From the NCBI RefSeq assembly GCF_040807025.1, contig NC_090942.1, forward strand, positions 208,962,640 to 209,026,639: DNA of 64,000 nt, in the 5' to 3' direction. This stretch comes from Struthio camelus. Its lineage: Eukaryota; Chordata; Aves; Struthioniformes; Struthionidae. Made by a program: the position numbers and the translations under genes. The notes under the pieces were generated by a model. That model had not been told where the DNA came from and did not search any database. It saw only the letters and a list, made by a program, of their open reading frames with translations. Positions 1 through 14,000 of this stretch are shown here, one piece after another. Position 1 is the stretch's first letter. The number at the start of each line of letters is the position of its first letter.

Positions 1-702
1 CTAATTCATATATAGAAATGTTACATGCTACCAAATTAGGTGCCTTACAAATTCTATTATATTTTTGCCGTTGCCTGTATAAAACAGCTCATAGTCTGAT
101 AAGAAAACAAGATCTACTTTATTTGAAAAGATCCACGTTCTTTAAAACCATGCAGACAGGTATTTCGTCGCCATTTCTACACTTTCGTTCTGTATTAATC
201 AGATCCCTTACAGGATATTTTGTATTTTACCTGGGATTAAGATCAGGCAAACTGTCATCTAATTCTGTCAAACATCCTACTTGTCCTTTTTTAGTACTTT
301 TGCAGACTTTTAGTCCTATGGGATTCCCCTTGTATTCCAAGCTCTATTAAAATTTAACACCAGCAAGCAAGACATCTTATCTACGATATGTGGAGGTAAA
401 GTTAATGAATCCTGTTGATTTTAGAACATTTCTCCATTTCTCCATGAGTGATGCTGTTTAACATCTGCATTTAAAAATGCTAGACTTTTACCATCCTCCT
501 GTGACATCTCTATTGATTTTACTTGGAGGCAGCTGCATTTTCTCTCAGCTGCTTACTTGTTACTGTACTAGGAAACCAGAAGGACAGGACTTCCCATGTC
601 TCTGTGTATACATATAATATATATTGTATAACATGCTTACATAATGTTTGTATCTGTGATACCTCCGTATGTGTTGGGAAGACCCAGAAACGTATGGCAT
701 AA
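1..702. other. AT-rich non-coding DNA
   Basis: No coding exon, RNA gene or clear repeat was recognised. The open frames are short and not protein-like. Confidence 0.5.
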
Positions 703-1035
703 AATCACAGAATCTCAGAATGGCTGGAGTTGGAAGGGACCTCTGTAGAACATTCAGTCCAACTCCCCTGATCGAAGTAGGGTCAGCTAGAGCTCAAGGC
801 CTTACCCGGTTGGGTTTTGAATATGTCCAAGGAGGGAAACTCCACAACGTCTCAGGGCAACCCATTCTAGTATTTGATAAGATCCTCTTGAGCTTTCTCT
901 TTGTTGGCCTGAACAGTCCCAGCTCACTCAGCCTCTTCTTGCATGGCAGATGATCCAAGACTTTAATCATCTTTGTGACCATTTACTGGATTCATTCCAG
1001 TACATCCATGTTTCTTTTCTACTGCAGAGCCCAGG
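703..1035 (-). mobile_element. CR1 LINE 3' fragment, reverse orientation
   Basis: Read on the plus strand the block begins with the reverse complement of a CR1 tail (atcacagaatctcagaatgg, then tggaagggacct). It continues through the reverse of the CR1 3' untranslated region to a 5'-truncated end near 1035. CR1 is the main LINE of bird genomes and inserts as 5'-truncated copies ending in short ATTCTRTGA-like repeats. The copy is old and incomplete, and no functional frame remains. The right boundary is approximate because another CR1 copy in the opposite orientation begins about 10 bp further on. Confidence 0.8.
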
Positions 1036-1045
1036 ACTCTGGGCA

Positions 1046-2340
1046 TGATCTCACCAGTGCTGAGGAGATGGGAATGTGGAGGTAAGAAGGTGATCAGGAG
1101 TAGTCAGCATGGATTCATCAAGGTGAAATCATTCTTAACCAATCCGATAGACTTCTGTGATGGAATGACTAGCTGGGTAGATGAGGGCAGAGCAGTGGAT
1201 GTTGTCTTTCTGGACTTCAGCAAGGCTTTTAACGGTATCTCCCATAACATCCTCATAGGCAAGTTCAGCTAGTGTGGGTTAGATGAGTGGACGGTGAGGT
1301 GGATTGAGAACTGGCTGGATGGCAGAGCTCAGAGGGTTGTGGTCAGTAGCACAAAGTCTAGTTGGAGGCCTGTAGCCAACAGTGTCCCCCAGGGGTCAAT
1401 ACTGGGTCCAGTACTGTCTAACTTCTTCATTAGTGACTTGGATGAAGGGACAGAGTGCACCCTCCGCAAGTCTGTTGATGATACTAAACTGGGAGGAGTG
1501 GCTGACACTCCAGAGGGCTGTGCTGCCATTCAGAGGGACCTGGACAGGCTGGAGAGCTGGGCGGAGAGGAACCTCCTGAAGTTCAATAAAGGCAAGTGCA
1601 AGGTCCTGCACCTGTGGAGGACTAACCCCATGCACCAGTACAGGCTGGGGGCTGACCTGTTGGAAAGTAGCTCTGCCGAGAAGGACCTGGGAGTGCTGGT
1701 GGACACCAAGTTGACCATGAGCCAGCAGTGTGCCCTTGTAGCCAGGAGGGCCAATGGTCTCCTGGGGTGCATGAGGCAGAGTGTTGCCATCAGGTGGAGG
1801 GAGGTGATCCTGCCCCTCTCCTCAGCCCTGGGGAGGCCTCACCTGGAGTACTGTGACCAATTCTGGACTCCCCAGTCCAAGAGAGACATGGCACTCCTGG
1901 AGAGAGTCCAGTGGAGGGCTACGAAGATGACTGGGGGACTGGAGCCTCTCTCCTATGAAGAAAGGCTGCTAGAGCAGGGCCTGTTCAGCCTGGGGAAGAG
2001 AAGACTGAGGGAGAATGTGATCAGTGTGTATAAGTATCTGAAGGGAGGGTGTCAAGAGGATGGGGCCAGACTCTTCTCCGTGGTGCCCAGTGATAGGACA
2101 AGCTGCAAAACGGGAAGTTCCATCTGAACATGATGAAAAACTTCTTTCCTGTGAGGGTGACAGAGCACTGGAAAGGGTTGCCCAGAGAGGTAGTGGAGTC
2201 TCCTTCCCTGGAGATATTCAAAACCCATCTGGATGTGATCCTGGGCAATATGCTCTAGGTGACCTTGCTTGAACAGGGAGGTTGGACTAGATGACTTCCA
2301 GAGGTCCTTTCCAACCTTGGCCATTCTGTGATTCTGTGAT
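1046..2340 (+). mobile_element. CR1 LINE, 5'-truncated, with ORF2 reverse-transcriptase remnant
   Basis: The sequence encodes the C-terminal part of CR1 ORF2. It includes the reverse-transcriptase motif LDFSKAF, the stretch [11 protein letters not shown], and the region that normally holds FADD, here changed to SVDDTKL so the catalytic motif is damaged. The longest open piece is 277 codons (1294-2127), and an in-frame stop near 1270 separates it from the upstream RT piece. The element ends at 2340 in the CR1-type tail attctgtgattctgtgat. Compared with the CR1 copy at 27,080-28,590 the 5' part appears to carry an internal deletion near 1060-1075. The copy is dead but clearly of the same subfamily as the second one. 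Confidence 0.88.
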
Positions 2341-2753
2341 ACAAAGTGCCTCTCTGTCCCGGGAGGAGCCCTTTTTGTCTCACTGTTCCTTCAGTGCTCT
2401 GCCAGGGGCTGAAACCATCTGATCCACAGTAAGGCAATCTCCCCGTTTGGTAGTTAGCTCTGCTTCTCACCTTTGCTCTCTTATTTTGTTTCTTTGCTTT
2501 CTAGTTTATCTATAGTCTCAGGCTGACCCCCAAGCCAGTCCCTCCTCAGGGGAGTGATAGGCGCCACACAGGCAAGCTTGGGACTCAGGATGGTGCAACC
2601 CGTAGAAGAGGGGTTTGCTCTGGGGTGCTCCCCAAGAGTTTAGGAACCCCGGGTGCACCACGGCCAGAGCCACCACACTGTGGGGTTGCCGTAGCCTCAT
2701 GAGTGCAGAGCAAACCTAGTCAGCAAAGGAGAAGTGACACCGCAGACTCACAC
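2341..2753. other. Unassigned DNA between CR1 and LTR-like block
   Basis: No exon or RNA was recognised. It may partly belong to the LTR-like element that follows, whose left boundary is uncertain. Confidence 0.35.
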
Positions 2754-3491
2754 TGTAAGCATCTAGATACCTTGGAATTGCGTACTGATAGCTGTTGAAT
2801 GTGCGTACTGATAGCTGCTGACTGTGCACACTGATAGCTGTTAAACGTGCAACTGTTAAACATGCGCACTGATAGCTGTTGAATGTACTGATAAGCATCC
2901 TGTTGACCATCCTGTCAGCATCCATACTGTTATCAGCTAAGACCATCTGTTCCATTGTCCAGCTGTGGTCTGGCACTGATTAATGAACTAAGCCCGGGAA
3001 GGATAAAAGAGAGTAAGCCACATACCTCTGTGTGGACTCGGACTCACCGTCAGCTGGCCTGCGGACCCGACAACCCACCCATCAGTGGGGACGCCCCTGA
3101 TGCCAACTGCCAGAGAGAACCTGAATCCTCTTGGCGCAGCTCGAGCGTGGTGAGAACAATCCGGGGAAAACTATACCGGAGGGGTGGCCCATAAGGACAA
3201 GGAAAGGGCGAGAGCGGTCATTATACCGTGCATCCGAGAGCAGTCATTGTACTGTGCTTCCGTGGCTTAACCATAGAGCTCTGATATGTGTGTGTTTTTG
3301 ATTCTTTACTATACTTCTTAGCTTTGTTATACTTGTAGATTGTCTGCTGTTAATGGTTTAGTGTTGTCCAGTGTCCGTCATATGTGTAGAACCGCTTAGA
3401 TCTAATAAATTCTTACATCTGACAAAGAATGATCTCTCGAGTTCAGTGCAACTAATCCCAGAATACGAAAGAATCCCGGACGTCCCTCTAG
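2754..3491 (+). mobile_element. Probable endogenous retrovirus LTR (fossil)
   Basis: The block begins near tgtaagcatctag. It has a tandem repeat in the place expected for U3, a TATA-like ggataaaagag near 3000, a GC-rich stretch, and a polyadenylation signal aataaa near 3401. It is followed at 3492 by tggcgcgtcacaggga, which resembles a lysine-tRNA primer-binding site. This order fits U3-R-U5-PBS of an avian ERV, possibly ERVK-like. No internal genes or second LTR are seen, so it is a solo or remnant LTR. Boundaries and family are uncertain. Confidence 0.42.
2780..2886 (+). repeat. 23-bp tandem repeat, about 5 copies
   Basis: The unit is gcgtactgatagctgttgaatgt or close variants, repeated at 2780, 2803, 2826, 2849 (shortened) and 2864. 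It lies in the part of the LTR-like block expected to be U3, where repeated enhancer elements are common in retroviral LTRs. Confidence 0.85.
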
Positions 3492-6400
3492 TGGCGCGTC
3501 ACAGGGAGGTTGCAGAAGTAGTATTTGGGAAAGCAAGTCACCGGAGAAATGTATTTCTATCAGTGATAAAGTTCAGGTAAGAAGATTTTCCTTCCAAGAT
3601 TATTGACCTGACCCAACTCTCAATACCCAGATAATTTCTTTCCTATATCCCCTCTGAGTAGCTAGCCCAGAAATTAAGTAATTCTGAATAGCATCCACTT
3701 TGGGATTAAATTCATGATGGAGAAGTCCCTGCTTTGAGCTGATCATGATTTCATTTGGACAGATGTTATTCAGACCATTTTAAATGGCTTGTCATGAACC
3801 TGAGAGCCCAAGGAGAGTCATAAAGGCGAGACAGTGGAATTTTTAAGAGTTAACAAGAAGGAGAAATGGAAAATCACCTAAAAGAGAGGAGGTAGGAATA
3901 GTTTCCATCCATCAGGTAAAAAAAGGTACAAAGAAAGGAAAAGAAGCACAGGAAGTCAAAGAGAGAATTGAGCAAAAGGTAGAAACTGAGAGCTGTGGAG
4001 GATGATGCAGGAATGGAGCCCAGGACAGCACTGTCCCTGAAGAATCCAGAAGCTGATGTGAAGAAGTTTGAAAACTGGAGAAGAAGCAGTGCAGGGATGG
4101 AGAAATGCAAATATGATGTGATGTACATTTGTAGCTGTGGGGAGATAGAAGCAGGATCTTGTTTTGATTTCTAAATTGAAACTTTCACAGTGCTTTAGAA
4201 AAGAACGTACTGAGCTATGTCTTTGTTGAAAAAGCTTAGGTAACAGGAATGCATTGCCATGAAGATGGCTAAGCAGTACAATAGCGTCAGTTATAGATGC
4301 TGAGTTAAATTATATCCTGTTAGTTTTTTTTTATAGGATATGACAAAGAAGTTGCCATTTTAGAAATTATTGAGGCTGGGAAAATATTCCTCATGAGTTC
4401 TCATTTAGTTTTACACAAGTGGGAAAGAGTTTCCTGTCGCTTTTTTCCCTAAAGGATTGCTCTGCCCTGTCCACCAGATTTATGCCTGCTGTGAATGAAA
4501 GCTTTTATATGTTCACGCATTTACTTGAACAAAACCTGTCATCACATCCTAGAACTCCCCAAACAATAGGCTCATGTGAACAGAGCATACTGTTAAAGAC
4601 TTCCCAACTAATGCTGATTTATTAAAATGCCAGTGATAACTTGAAGAAACGTGTACATTATGTGAGTCATTCCTAACTAAAACAGGAAACGCAAGATCAA
4701 CAGAAGGACTGGTGAAACTTAAAATCAGCAGGTCCCTGAACCAAACAACTCAAAAATGGGGATTGACTTTTATACTGCATTTTAAAGTCTGTACACTAAT
4801 GCTATACAATTCATCTTTGTTTTCAGCAGCGCTTTAATAAAATATTATCTCAGTAGCAGTATCTCATATAGCATTAAAAGGCAAATCTATAAGGTTCATT
4901 TCTCTCCATTTGACTGCTGAGGAGTTGTAGGAAAAAATGAAAGATTTGCTTTCACAATTCACCTGAAAAGAAGTGGAGCTGATGCATAAAAACAGGAATG
5001 CAATTACATGTAACAGGAGTTCCAGTAAGGGAAGCTTTTGAAATACTAACGGGAATGTTATAGAGCAAGAAAAAGGAGGAATTTTTTAATGTTAGAAGTC
5101 ATTAATGCAAAGGGTTTTGTGAAGTATTCCTGTATATATGTGTGTGTACATATATGTACATATGTATGTGCACACACTTCTCAAGGATAGATATATATGA
5201 ATGTGTACATAGATAAGTAATTTTATCCAATGATCAAAGAGTGGGAAAGTTGTAATGCCAAGCACCTGAAAATATATGACTGCATGACTAAATGTTTAAT
5301 TCTGTGATTGCATATTCTCTTCACATGGGTACCATCCCTCGTTTAGTGCATAAGATGGACTGTGTTCAACTGAACAGTATTTTGCTTTACATTCATTGTT
5401 CAAGCTGTGACCTTGTATTTTATTTGTATATACTTCTCTGAAAATAAAATTAATTACTTCCTTGTGGTGTTTCCATGGCAATCATCATGTGGAATAGAAG
5501 TATTTCTAACATACCAATTTAGTTTCACAAAAATATTGTGAGATGAAGGACTGTTTTTGTCCCCATTGTACATCCTGGGAACGGAGGCACACAGAGATAT
5601 CAACTGAATATGAAGCTTTTTCAAAATACTTTGAATTGTATAGCATACTTTATACTTAAACCACAGATGGAAATGCTCAGCACTGCAGAAAAACAGACCC
5701 CAGAGTTGCTAGTCAAGTATCCAGAAAACATGAAACATGGAATTAGTTACCCCTCATGAAAATCTTGTCTTATGTTACTTATCTATATTCAAACTGGCGT
5801 TGAGCAGCAGATTCAGGGATAAGATCAGTCCTTTAGGGCAATCAACGAGCTGATCTCTGAGGCTCTAATGTGATTGGGGGATATTACAAATCTATGACCA
5901 AGTTTCGTAAGAGCAGTCTGTTTAGCAGGTGTCTAGAGCAGCCAGGAGAAGGATGTTGTTGAATCTGGAGGTGGAAAGGGGAACGACTTAAACATTTCTC
6001 CTTTTCGCATGTAATATTGTTATTCAAGTCCTAAAACTCTTTCCCTGGTTTGGGTGCCTGAATTAACTACTGGGTGTCTTTTTAACTTTAGACAACTAGC
6101 TCATACCTAGTTTTCAAAACCGCACCTACTTTTACAGAATGACATAAGGGATTAAAGAGCTCCAGAAAACAGGTTGCAATCTCCAGCCTGAAAGGGATCA
6201 AACCTATATTTTCCACTATCTTGGTTTGTGTGCTAATGATTAGGTTTAATGGTGTATCCAAAGGCAACATTTCATATTCCATTAAAGCTTTTGTTTCAGC
6301 CTGAAGTCATTCACCCAAGAACTTGCTTCTACTTTGGTTATCTGTTGCATATAGTGTAATGGATGTGATTCTCTGTTCAAGTCCTGGGTAGGTCTATGTG

Positions 6401-7536
6401 CCTGGAAAAGTAGGTGACCAATATTCCCAGAAGTAAAAGACCACACAAAGCTCAGAATGACCTAAATCAGACCAATGAGACCAGGCTAGACAAGTAGGGA
6501 CAAGTGAGAGGAGTGATGCTCTGCAAGAAATAAGCAAAGTAAGATCCAAAACCTTCCTGGGCTAAATAGCTTTTCAGAAGGACTTTGCTGATGTTAAGAA
6601 TACACTTCATGTTAGAAGGAATAACAGATAGGGCTGTGACTATCACAGAGAAATTTATGACATATTGTTTATTTATTCATACTGGATCCTGCTTCACCAA
6701 AGAGTATTTTCAGTGAAAATGTTGAATGGCAAGAGGATTGCTTTGGAAGATGAGAGGAACACTAATCCCTCTAAGTCTTGCTACGAGGCTATGACAACCG
6801 CTCTGCTTCCAAGCAAAAGTCAGAAATGAATACAGTCACAAAATGAGCTGAGGCAAAGTAGTCACAGAAGAAAGGAGCTGCATATTACATTTCATCAATA
6901 TAAGACACTCTTTGAAAGGAGAGATAGCGTGTTAGCAATGTGGGCAGCCATTAAGAGAGACTTACGGCAGGAACGCAAAAGACAGCTCTTTAATCTAAAA
7001 ACAATTTATGTGAAGTGCTTCAGCACTGTGATACCATGTGTGTAATGTTCATGGACTGCCCATCAGAGTGCATTCAGTCTAGGAGTGATGCCACTAACCA
7101 ACTGTATGAATAATACTCAATAATGTTTAGTCTGTGAGACCTGGAACATAGAAAAGGCACCACTTGTGCAGGTCCTTGTAGCCTCAGTCCTGCTCATACC
7201 AGTAAGCTGATGCAGTTATGAATTTCTGGTTGGATCCTGTATAAGCAGTTTCACCCAGGCTGGTAACTGACTTAAAGAAACAGTGATGATAAGCAGAAGT
7301 AAAATAAGTAACATTTATGCGAAAATAAATATGAAATACCCAGCCTTTGTCTTGCCTGATATTGTAATGCTAGCTAGATGGAGCAAAAACATGTGGGTAG
7401 CCAATGCTGACATAGATCCTCTGCTGTAATAATGTGCATTGTGGAAATACACAGGGCATGATTCTGCATCTTGTTGGCCTTACAGCAGTTTAAACCTGTA
7501 GTTTTTATTTTTGCTGCCACACTCTTCCTATGGTGC

Positions 7537-7632
7537 AAGTAAGACAAAGGAATTAAACAATAGAGGAATTTCTCCTTTAATTAACAGAAGTAAGACAAAA
7601 AAATTAATAATAGAGGAATTTCTCCTTTGATT
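7537..7632 (+). repeat. Short tandem duplication of about 47 bp
   Basis: Two near-copies lie a few bases apart. Each begins aagtaagacaaa, contains tagaggaatttctccttt and ends in an attaa or gatta variant. They differ at a few positions. No function is evident. Confidence 0.8.
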
Positions 7633-10600
7633 ACTTTTCTTACTGTAAAAGGAAGTTAAAAAAGAAGGTATTGTTAAATCTCATAGAAATGGAGAAAAAA
7701 AGATCAACTCTTGGAGTTCTTAGTGTGAATGGCTAGACTGCCAAAGGTTTAAGGAATATTTATTGGACTTTCGGAAACTGTAGGATTTGGTAACTAGTAA
7801 TGTCTCAAGACATTTTTCGTGTTCTGATGGAACTTAACTTTCCCTCTAACAATAACCCATGTGTTCACCTACCCTTTACTTGCTTTTAACTTTTACAAGG
7901 TCCCCTTCATCAGATGCACATTCTAGGTACTTTTCATGAATAACTCTTGTGATCCCACTTTTCTATCAATTTTACTTAACCAATCAACAATATTGAATCG
8001 ACCTATTTCATTGTAATCATAAAGAACTACACCTGCAAATTTGATCAATGTCTTAATGAGGCCCCATTTCTTGCTAAGCAGTTCCTGAACATACTGAATT
8101 AGTACTACAGAGCATTATTCTTTGCTTTTACTTCCTATCAAGAGTAGCAGTAGTGTAATTTTTATGAAGACTGATATCCAGTAAACTGGGTAATTTCTAG
8201 CTCTGCATAATAATACGCACTGTGATTTGCAGTGAATTACTTTATGGTTTATACAAGCAAGATATTTTCTATAATTTCCACCCAGAATAGTAGCTCCATA
8301 TAAGGCTGGAAGCAATGCAAAAATAGTGGTTTTAACAGATGATTTTGGTTTCTCCTGAGTGAATGCTGGAGAGTGATCCAATTTTTTAGAAATTTGCTGT
8401 AGAAAGATACCTTTTATATATTTATATTCACATCTTGTTATTGTTTACGACCAGGGGTTTAAACTGAGTTTAAACTATTGTGCAACACTGCCTACTCTTG
8501 CAATTTCAGCAACTCCTGAAGACAGTAATCTTAGCAATATATATACATACATAGACGTATACAACACACACAGGTTATACTATACCATAAAATGTAGCAA
8601 GCTCATCGTAGCGTACCTTTCACAAACAAAAATTACTGTCTGATATTAGAAGAACAAACATATTAGCTCTTGATATATAATATTATTTTTAAATGCTGCT
8701 TTTCTGATTTCTTGGATGAGGGTTGGAGGTTACAATGCAGCGAAAAAGAAGAACAAATTCAACTACTGAGTCAGTGTACTGGGAATACAATTTATTACAA
8801 GAGCTAATACGGCGCTCCATGTTAGGATAACATCTTAATGCTTTGCAGTCTTTAATATATTCTTCCTTACCATGTACCTGTGAAACAGAGGAATACCGCT
8901 GTCCACAATGGACAGTAAAAGGAAATGTTGAACCACAAAGGTAGGATTTAGATGGCTTAAATTTCTCTTAAATCTTTGACCTTAGCGTCATTTACTGGAT
9001 GCCCATGAAGGCCCAGAGACAACCAACTAGAAAATCAGTCATGGGGAATTGAAGCTAACGGATTATGGTCTTGAGTGACTTACCCACCACATTATAAGAA
9101 ATCTTTAGTTAAGGGAAGGACTCAGGGTTTTTTATTTCTGGATTCACAGTCATATCTTTACCATTGGATTATCAAATCTAATTTTACCCCAAAGAATGGG
9201 AGATTCATACAGTTGTTTCTATCCAAGTTCCTTATGCAGCTTCATTCAAGTTTGGTTTATACACACGGATTCAAACACTTCAAGGAATGCTGGAATCGAT
9301 GTGAAATTGTGCTTGGAGACTGAGCCTCTGTGTGAGTGCTCACATTTGTAAGAAGGACTGAGTCTGCAGCCATTCCCTTAACAGGCAGAAATGGGAGTTA
9401 TAAGAAGTTCTAAGAACGTGAAATATATTCAAATAAGTTCTAATTAGAACTTACAGAAATAAGAGTTCTAGAAAGAATTCTCTGCCCACCCAGGCAGGTC
9501 CAGCCTTACACATGGCCCAAAGGCATGGGGTGGCGGGCAGCTCCCGCCTGGGTACACAACTCTGCCTAGAGCAGGAGAAAAGGGTGGAAAACAAAAGCAG
9601 AGTGAACTGTGTAACAGTGACATTACTTCTGAGGCTGATGAGCCAACTGGGAATTTTCAGTAAAAGGATGATACGCCAAGCACCAAGAAAGGGAAAAAAC
9701 ACCGGGAGGAAGGAGGGAGAGAGACGGAGCAGGGTGCAAGAAGATTGTAATAGTGACAAATGTAGCATCACAATTTTGCTATGTTTTACTACACCTCAGC
9801 ACATTTTTCCTTTTCTCCAGTCACAATATCTCTGCCTTATTGGTGCACTGCTGTACCTTAGCCACAGCGTGACAGCTGAACTTAGGGCAATCGATTACTA
9901 TTTGACTAAAGACATGCTTCATATTATCTTTAATACTATAGGGACAGTGGTCTTCTTCTGGCAAACTGCAACATACTTGAACACATGCTGATCCCATTTT
10001 CCTGCCAGTCTTGAGTTCTCCTGAAATGTTAGCCCGGTGTATAATGTCAGTGGGTGCAGGGGGAGGATAGTTTGGGTGGCCTAGTTCCTCTGCATCACCT
10101 GGCCACTGAGACCTTTATCTATCTCTACTATTCTGATTTTGTGTTTGTCTGAGCACTGGAGAATCATGCCCAGAGATCATATTGCTAAATGCAGTACTGA
10201 GAAGATAATTTCATAGCAGTTTCTCACTTTCCATGTGTCCTGGGGTATTTTCCTCCATAGGACTGGCCTAATGATAGGAATGCAGTTGAAAATTTCTGTG
10301 ATTACTTTCAACAGATAATGTGAGAGAAGCTGGTCCTGATCTTACTCTGCTGTCAAACCATCGATTTCAGAGAAGAGTCACTGGTCTAAAATTGGCGTGG
10401 TTGACCACTGAGTCAGGATCTTGGTTTCTATTTGATTGATAAGAATGTCAGATGTGAGAACTCAATGCTACGGAAAGACATTAGCATAGAAATGATAACA
10501 TTAATCTTATACAAAGGAAAGAAAATTGGGAAAATTTTAAATGATGTTGCAATTGGAAATACAAAAAAAGCAAACTTTGATATGTACCACACAAGGATTT

Positions 10601-11035
10601 TGAACTCCAGCAGCTAACAGCGTGGATGAAGAAAGCTGAGATTAGATTTTTAGCATTTTGAAGTTAGATAATGTAACTATACATGTTTCCTAGCACAATA
10701 AAAAAGCGACTTACTTTCTTCATGTGAGACTTTACTCACTGGAACTTCAAAAGAAAATATAAACTTCACTTTTTATTGTTTCTAAACTGGAACATTTTTG
10801 CCTCAGTGATTCATATGACATGAATACATGGTCTTAAATATACTTCTTTTCTCATTAAAATAAAAGCATGAGCTTGTGTCACCCACCACAAGCTATTTAA
10901 AGTTTCTCGTTATTTAAGGTCACTGGTTTTCAAACAGGAAGTGGAAGCATGCTGTGGGAAAAATCTCTAGTGTAAATGTTTGAAAAATACTGACAGAGTG
11001 TAAAGATCAACTACGCACAAAGGAATTAGAAGTAA

Positions 11036-11040
<5 letters not shown>

Positions 11041-11074
<34 letters not shown>
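11041..11074 (+). repeat. (GT)n microsatellite
   Basis: An uninterrupted GT dinucleotide run of 17 repeats, followed by the imperfect gagtatgtgtg. Confidence 0.97.
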
Positions 11075-11077
<3 letters not shown>

Positions 11078-14000
11078 TATGTGTGCACCAAATCACAGAA
11101 AGCCAGCATCTTCTAAGATAATATTTCTGGTTTTTTTTACTATGATTTCTATGTTTCTTGTTAATTAATCATTCCTCAGTAAAAATCATGGTGGATTTAC
11201 GCTATCTCCTGCTATTATTTATTCACATTCTTTGTAAACTTACTATGTAGAGTAACATTCTAATGAACTCCTGAGTCATCCCTGAGGGAAATATAGCTAT
11301 GCTACTGCATAGCCTACATTCCTTTGGCAAAATCCCTCAGTCTGACATGGCTGGACCACTGTTCAAAAAGGCATGAAAGATTCATGGGGTTAGAGATAGG
11401 CAGCACAAACAAGAGGAAGTCTGACTCTCTAGTTAGTGAGATGGGTACTCCCCAGGGAGAGGAGGAATCCTGGATTTGTTCCTATCTCCTACTGTTGACT
11501 CTCCAAGGAAAGTGCCTAAGCAGATTCAGAAGAAGGGATGGATCTTCTTAGGAACTTTCCATCCCACTGTGCTTCTGAGTTCTGTTCCTACTACGTGATT
11601 TCTTTCAGTCCTCAAGAATCTTGCTTTGCTCTCAATAGCAACCAAGGGAGAAATTATAGGTTGTATTAGCTTTGGTGAGGAAGTGGGTACTTCATTGCCA
11701 GCGTCTAGCTGCTATTTCCTGCCACTGTGCCACTGCTGGCAAAGTTGTGCCTGTACAATTGCCGTGGGACTGCACAGTAAACTGATCACTGATATGTTCT
11801 AGTTAACTGCTGTACTTTTTTAGGCTTAGTCTTAATTCGGCTTGTTTCAGCGCTCATGTTTACAGAGCTGCTCAACAAACAGCTATCTCAACGTAGCTAA
11901 TAGGACTGCAAGGTGTGGCACAGGAGGGAGGGAACCAGTGGAGGGGGAGGCAAATTCGATAAGATGAATCATGAACAGCAAACCTTCAGGCCAAGTGATC
12001 TGAACACAACAGACCCAGTTCCCCATCCCTCTTCCTTGGACATTCAGTGTAGGAAGGCTACTTTGATTGGGATGGAGTTGCCTTATTCCAGCTCAAGCCT
12101 CAGGAAACTGCTCTTGCTAATGGGATTATGCATAGTTCCAGCTAGCCACGTCACTGCCATTGCAGCTTGCTAGGAGGTAACAGCCTTCCCTGCTGTCTTC
12201 AAGCTCAAAGTTCAAGAGCTTTATAGACCCTGTTGGGATTAGCCATGCAAGACCAAGCACCTGGGCAAAGGTGCTGAAGGGAAGTTATGCAGGGGACTGA
12301 GCGGCCAGGACCACTGTGGTTAGCTTGATGGTGCTGCCTGCAGGCTTGGACTAGGCCTGCTGTTGCCCAGTCACCCTTTCAGGCATCCTCCTGCCACTTT
12401 TCTTAAGGATAAGAAGTACATTTTTTATTTTCCATTCGGGAATTAATATCTCTGCTTAGTCCTTGCTATCAGCCTTGTGATTTCATACTTCTTGAGCATC
12501 CTGGGATAGAGATAACCTTGTTTAAACAGTTAAAATCCAACAAATGAAGGCTGAATTATGCTTATACCTTAGGTTTTGTAATTTCTGTTTTTTTCTTCAG
12601 ATTCCCACTAGAGATCCTGACTTTACCTCCAAGCTCAACTTCATAAGTCTATGCTCAGGCAAAGCATTTATTTTGGGAACACGCTGAGCTTATTTGTTAT
12701 CTGTCTCTTCTCATTCCTCAGAAGCCCAATTTTTCCTTTTCTCTCTTTTCATTTATCCCCTGGCTTCTTTAACCATAGATTTCTTTCACAATCAGCCATT
12801 TCTTAAATCCTCTATAGACTATAGACTCTCCATTTACACCTACTATCTTTTTTAGTTTTAAGGCTTCCATAAAAATTATTTTTCTCCCCTCACCTGGCAT
12901 ATATATTCCAGCTAGATCTTGCCTTCTTGACCTGTTGATTAGATATCTGCTACCTTTTTAGACATTGGGTATATGTAGACTTTAGAGCACACTTTGAAGG
13001 AAAGAATTATTAAAGGTATGGAGGTGAATAGAAAAGGCATTAAAATGCCACATGGCTTTACTGTGCCTCATTAACCCAGTATCTTTATTTGATAAGACTA
13101 ATTCCTGCCTACACAAAAGAAGTGATATCTAATCTATCTGGGCATCAGGATAGCACATGATATAGAATCACTATGGAAATTACTAATTAAATGGAAGAAG
13201 ATGGGGATTAATGCAGAAATTATAAAGTGTGTCGTGAATTGACTAAGTAGAAGATGGCAATAGGTGGAGCTGAAAGGGTAAGCATCAGCCATGAGGGATT
13301 TTACTAGTGGAGTTCCTCGAGGATAATCTTTGAGATTGCTTTCTTTAATACTTTGATTCATGACTTGGGCATACAGCATTTGAAACGTAAGAATAAATCC
13401 CTTTACCAAGTGGAGAATGATTACTGAAGTAAAGGAGGAACAGAAAACAGGAGGTATAGGATGGCACTGGACATTATTTTCTCAGTTTGAGGAGGACCGT
13501 GGATCTCAGGCCTTCTCCCTACTGCTCCATCACATACCAGTGATGCTCTGCCTAATACTACTTCTTGGATAAGTCTGTCTTGAGCACCTGTGTCAGTACC
13601 TTCCAAAACCGTCCGTGCAACTTCATAATGAAAATCTCTGAACCATTATGGAGAGATTGCTGGTATGGTGCAGAGGTACGGTGTGCTAAGCATTCAGGCA
13701 AAGCCTGCTGTTTAAAACCTCAGCTTCTTGAAGAAAAGAAATTCTTTGTTTTGTCAGCCATCATGAAACTTCTCTTAACACTACAAAAACTCTGAATAAG
13801 AGTTACATGACTTTAATATATATAATGCAAATATTAAGAAATCAGCTTCTGCGCTTGAAGATAGACCCTGGAAAATGAAATGTAAGGTGCTTTAAAGCAA
13901 CCTGGAGTCTGGTACAGCTTCAAGGTTGTTTCATCTGTGCCCTATTGTTAGCAGACCTCAGTGTCTAACTTGCAAGGGAATTCGTATGCCCTTCCATTTC

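Noticed and set aside
9512-9991. Open frame of 159 codons in the AT-rich region
   Set aside because: No domain, no splice context and random-looking composition. It overlaps a comparable reverse frame.
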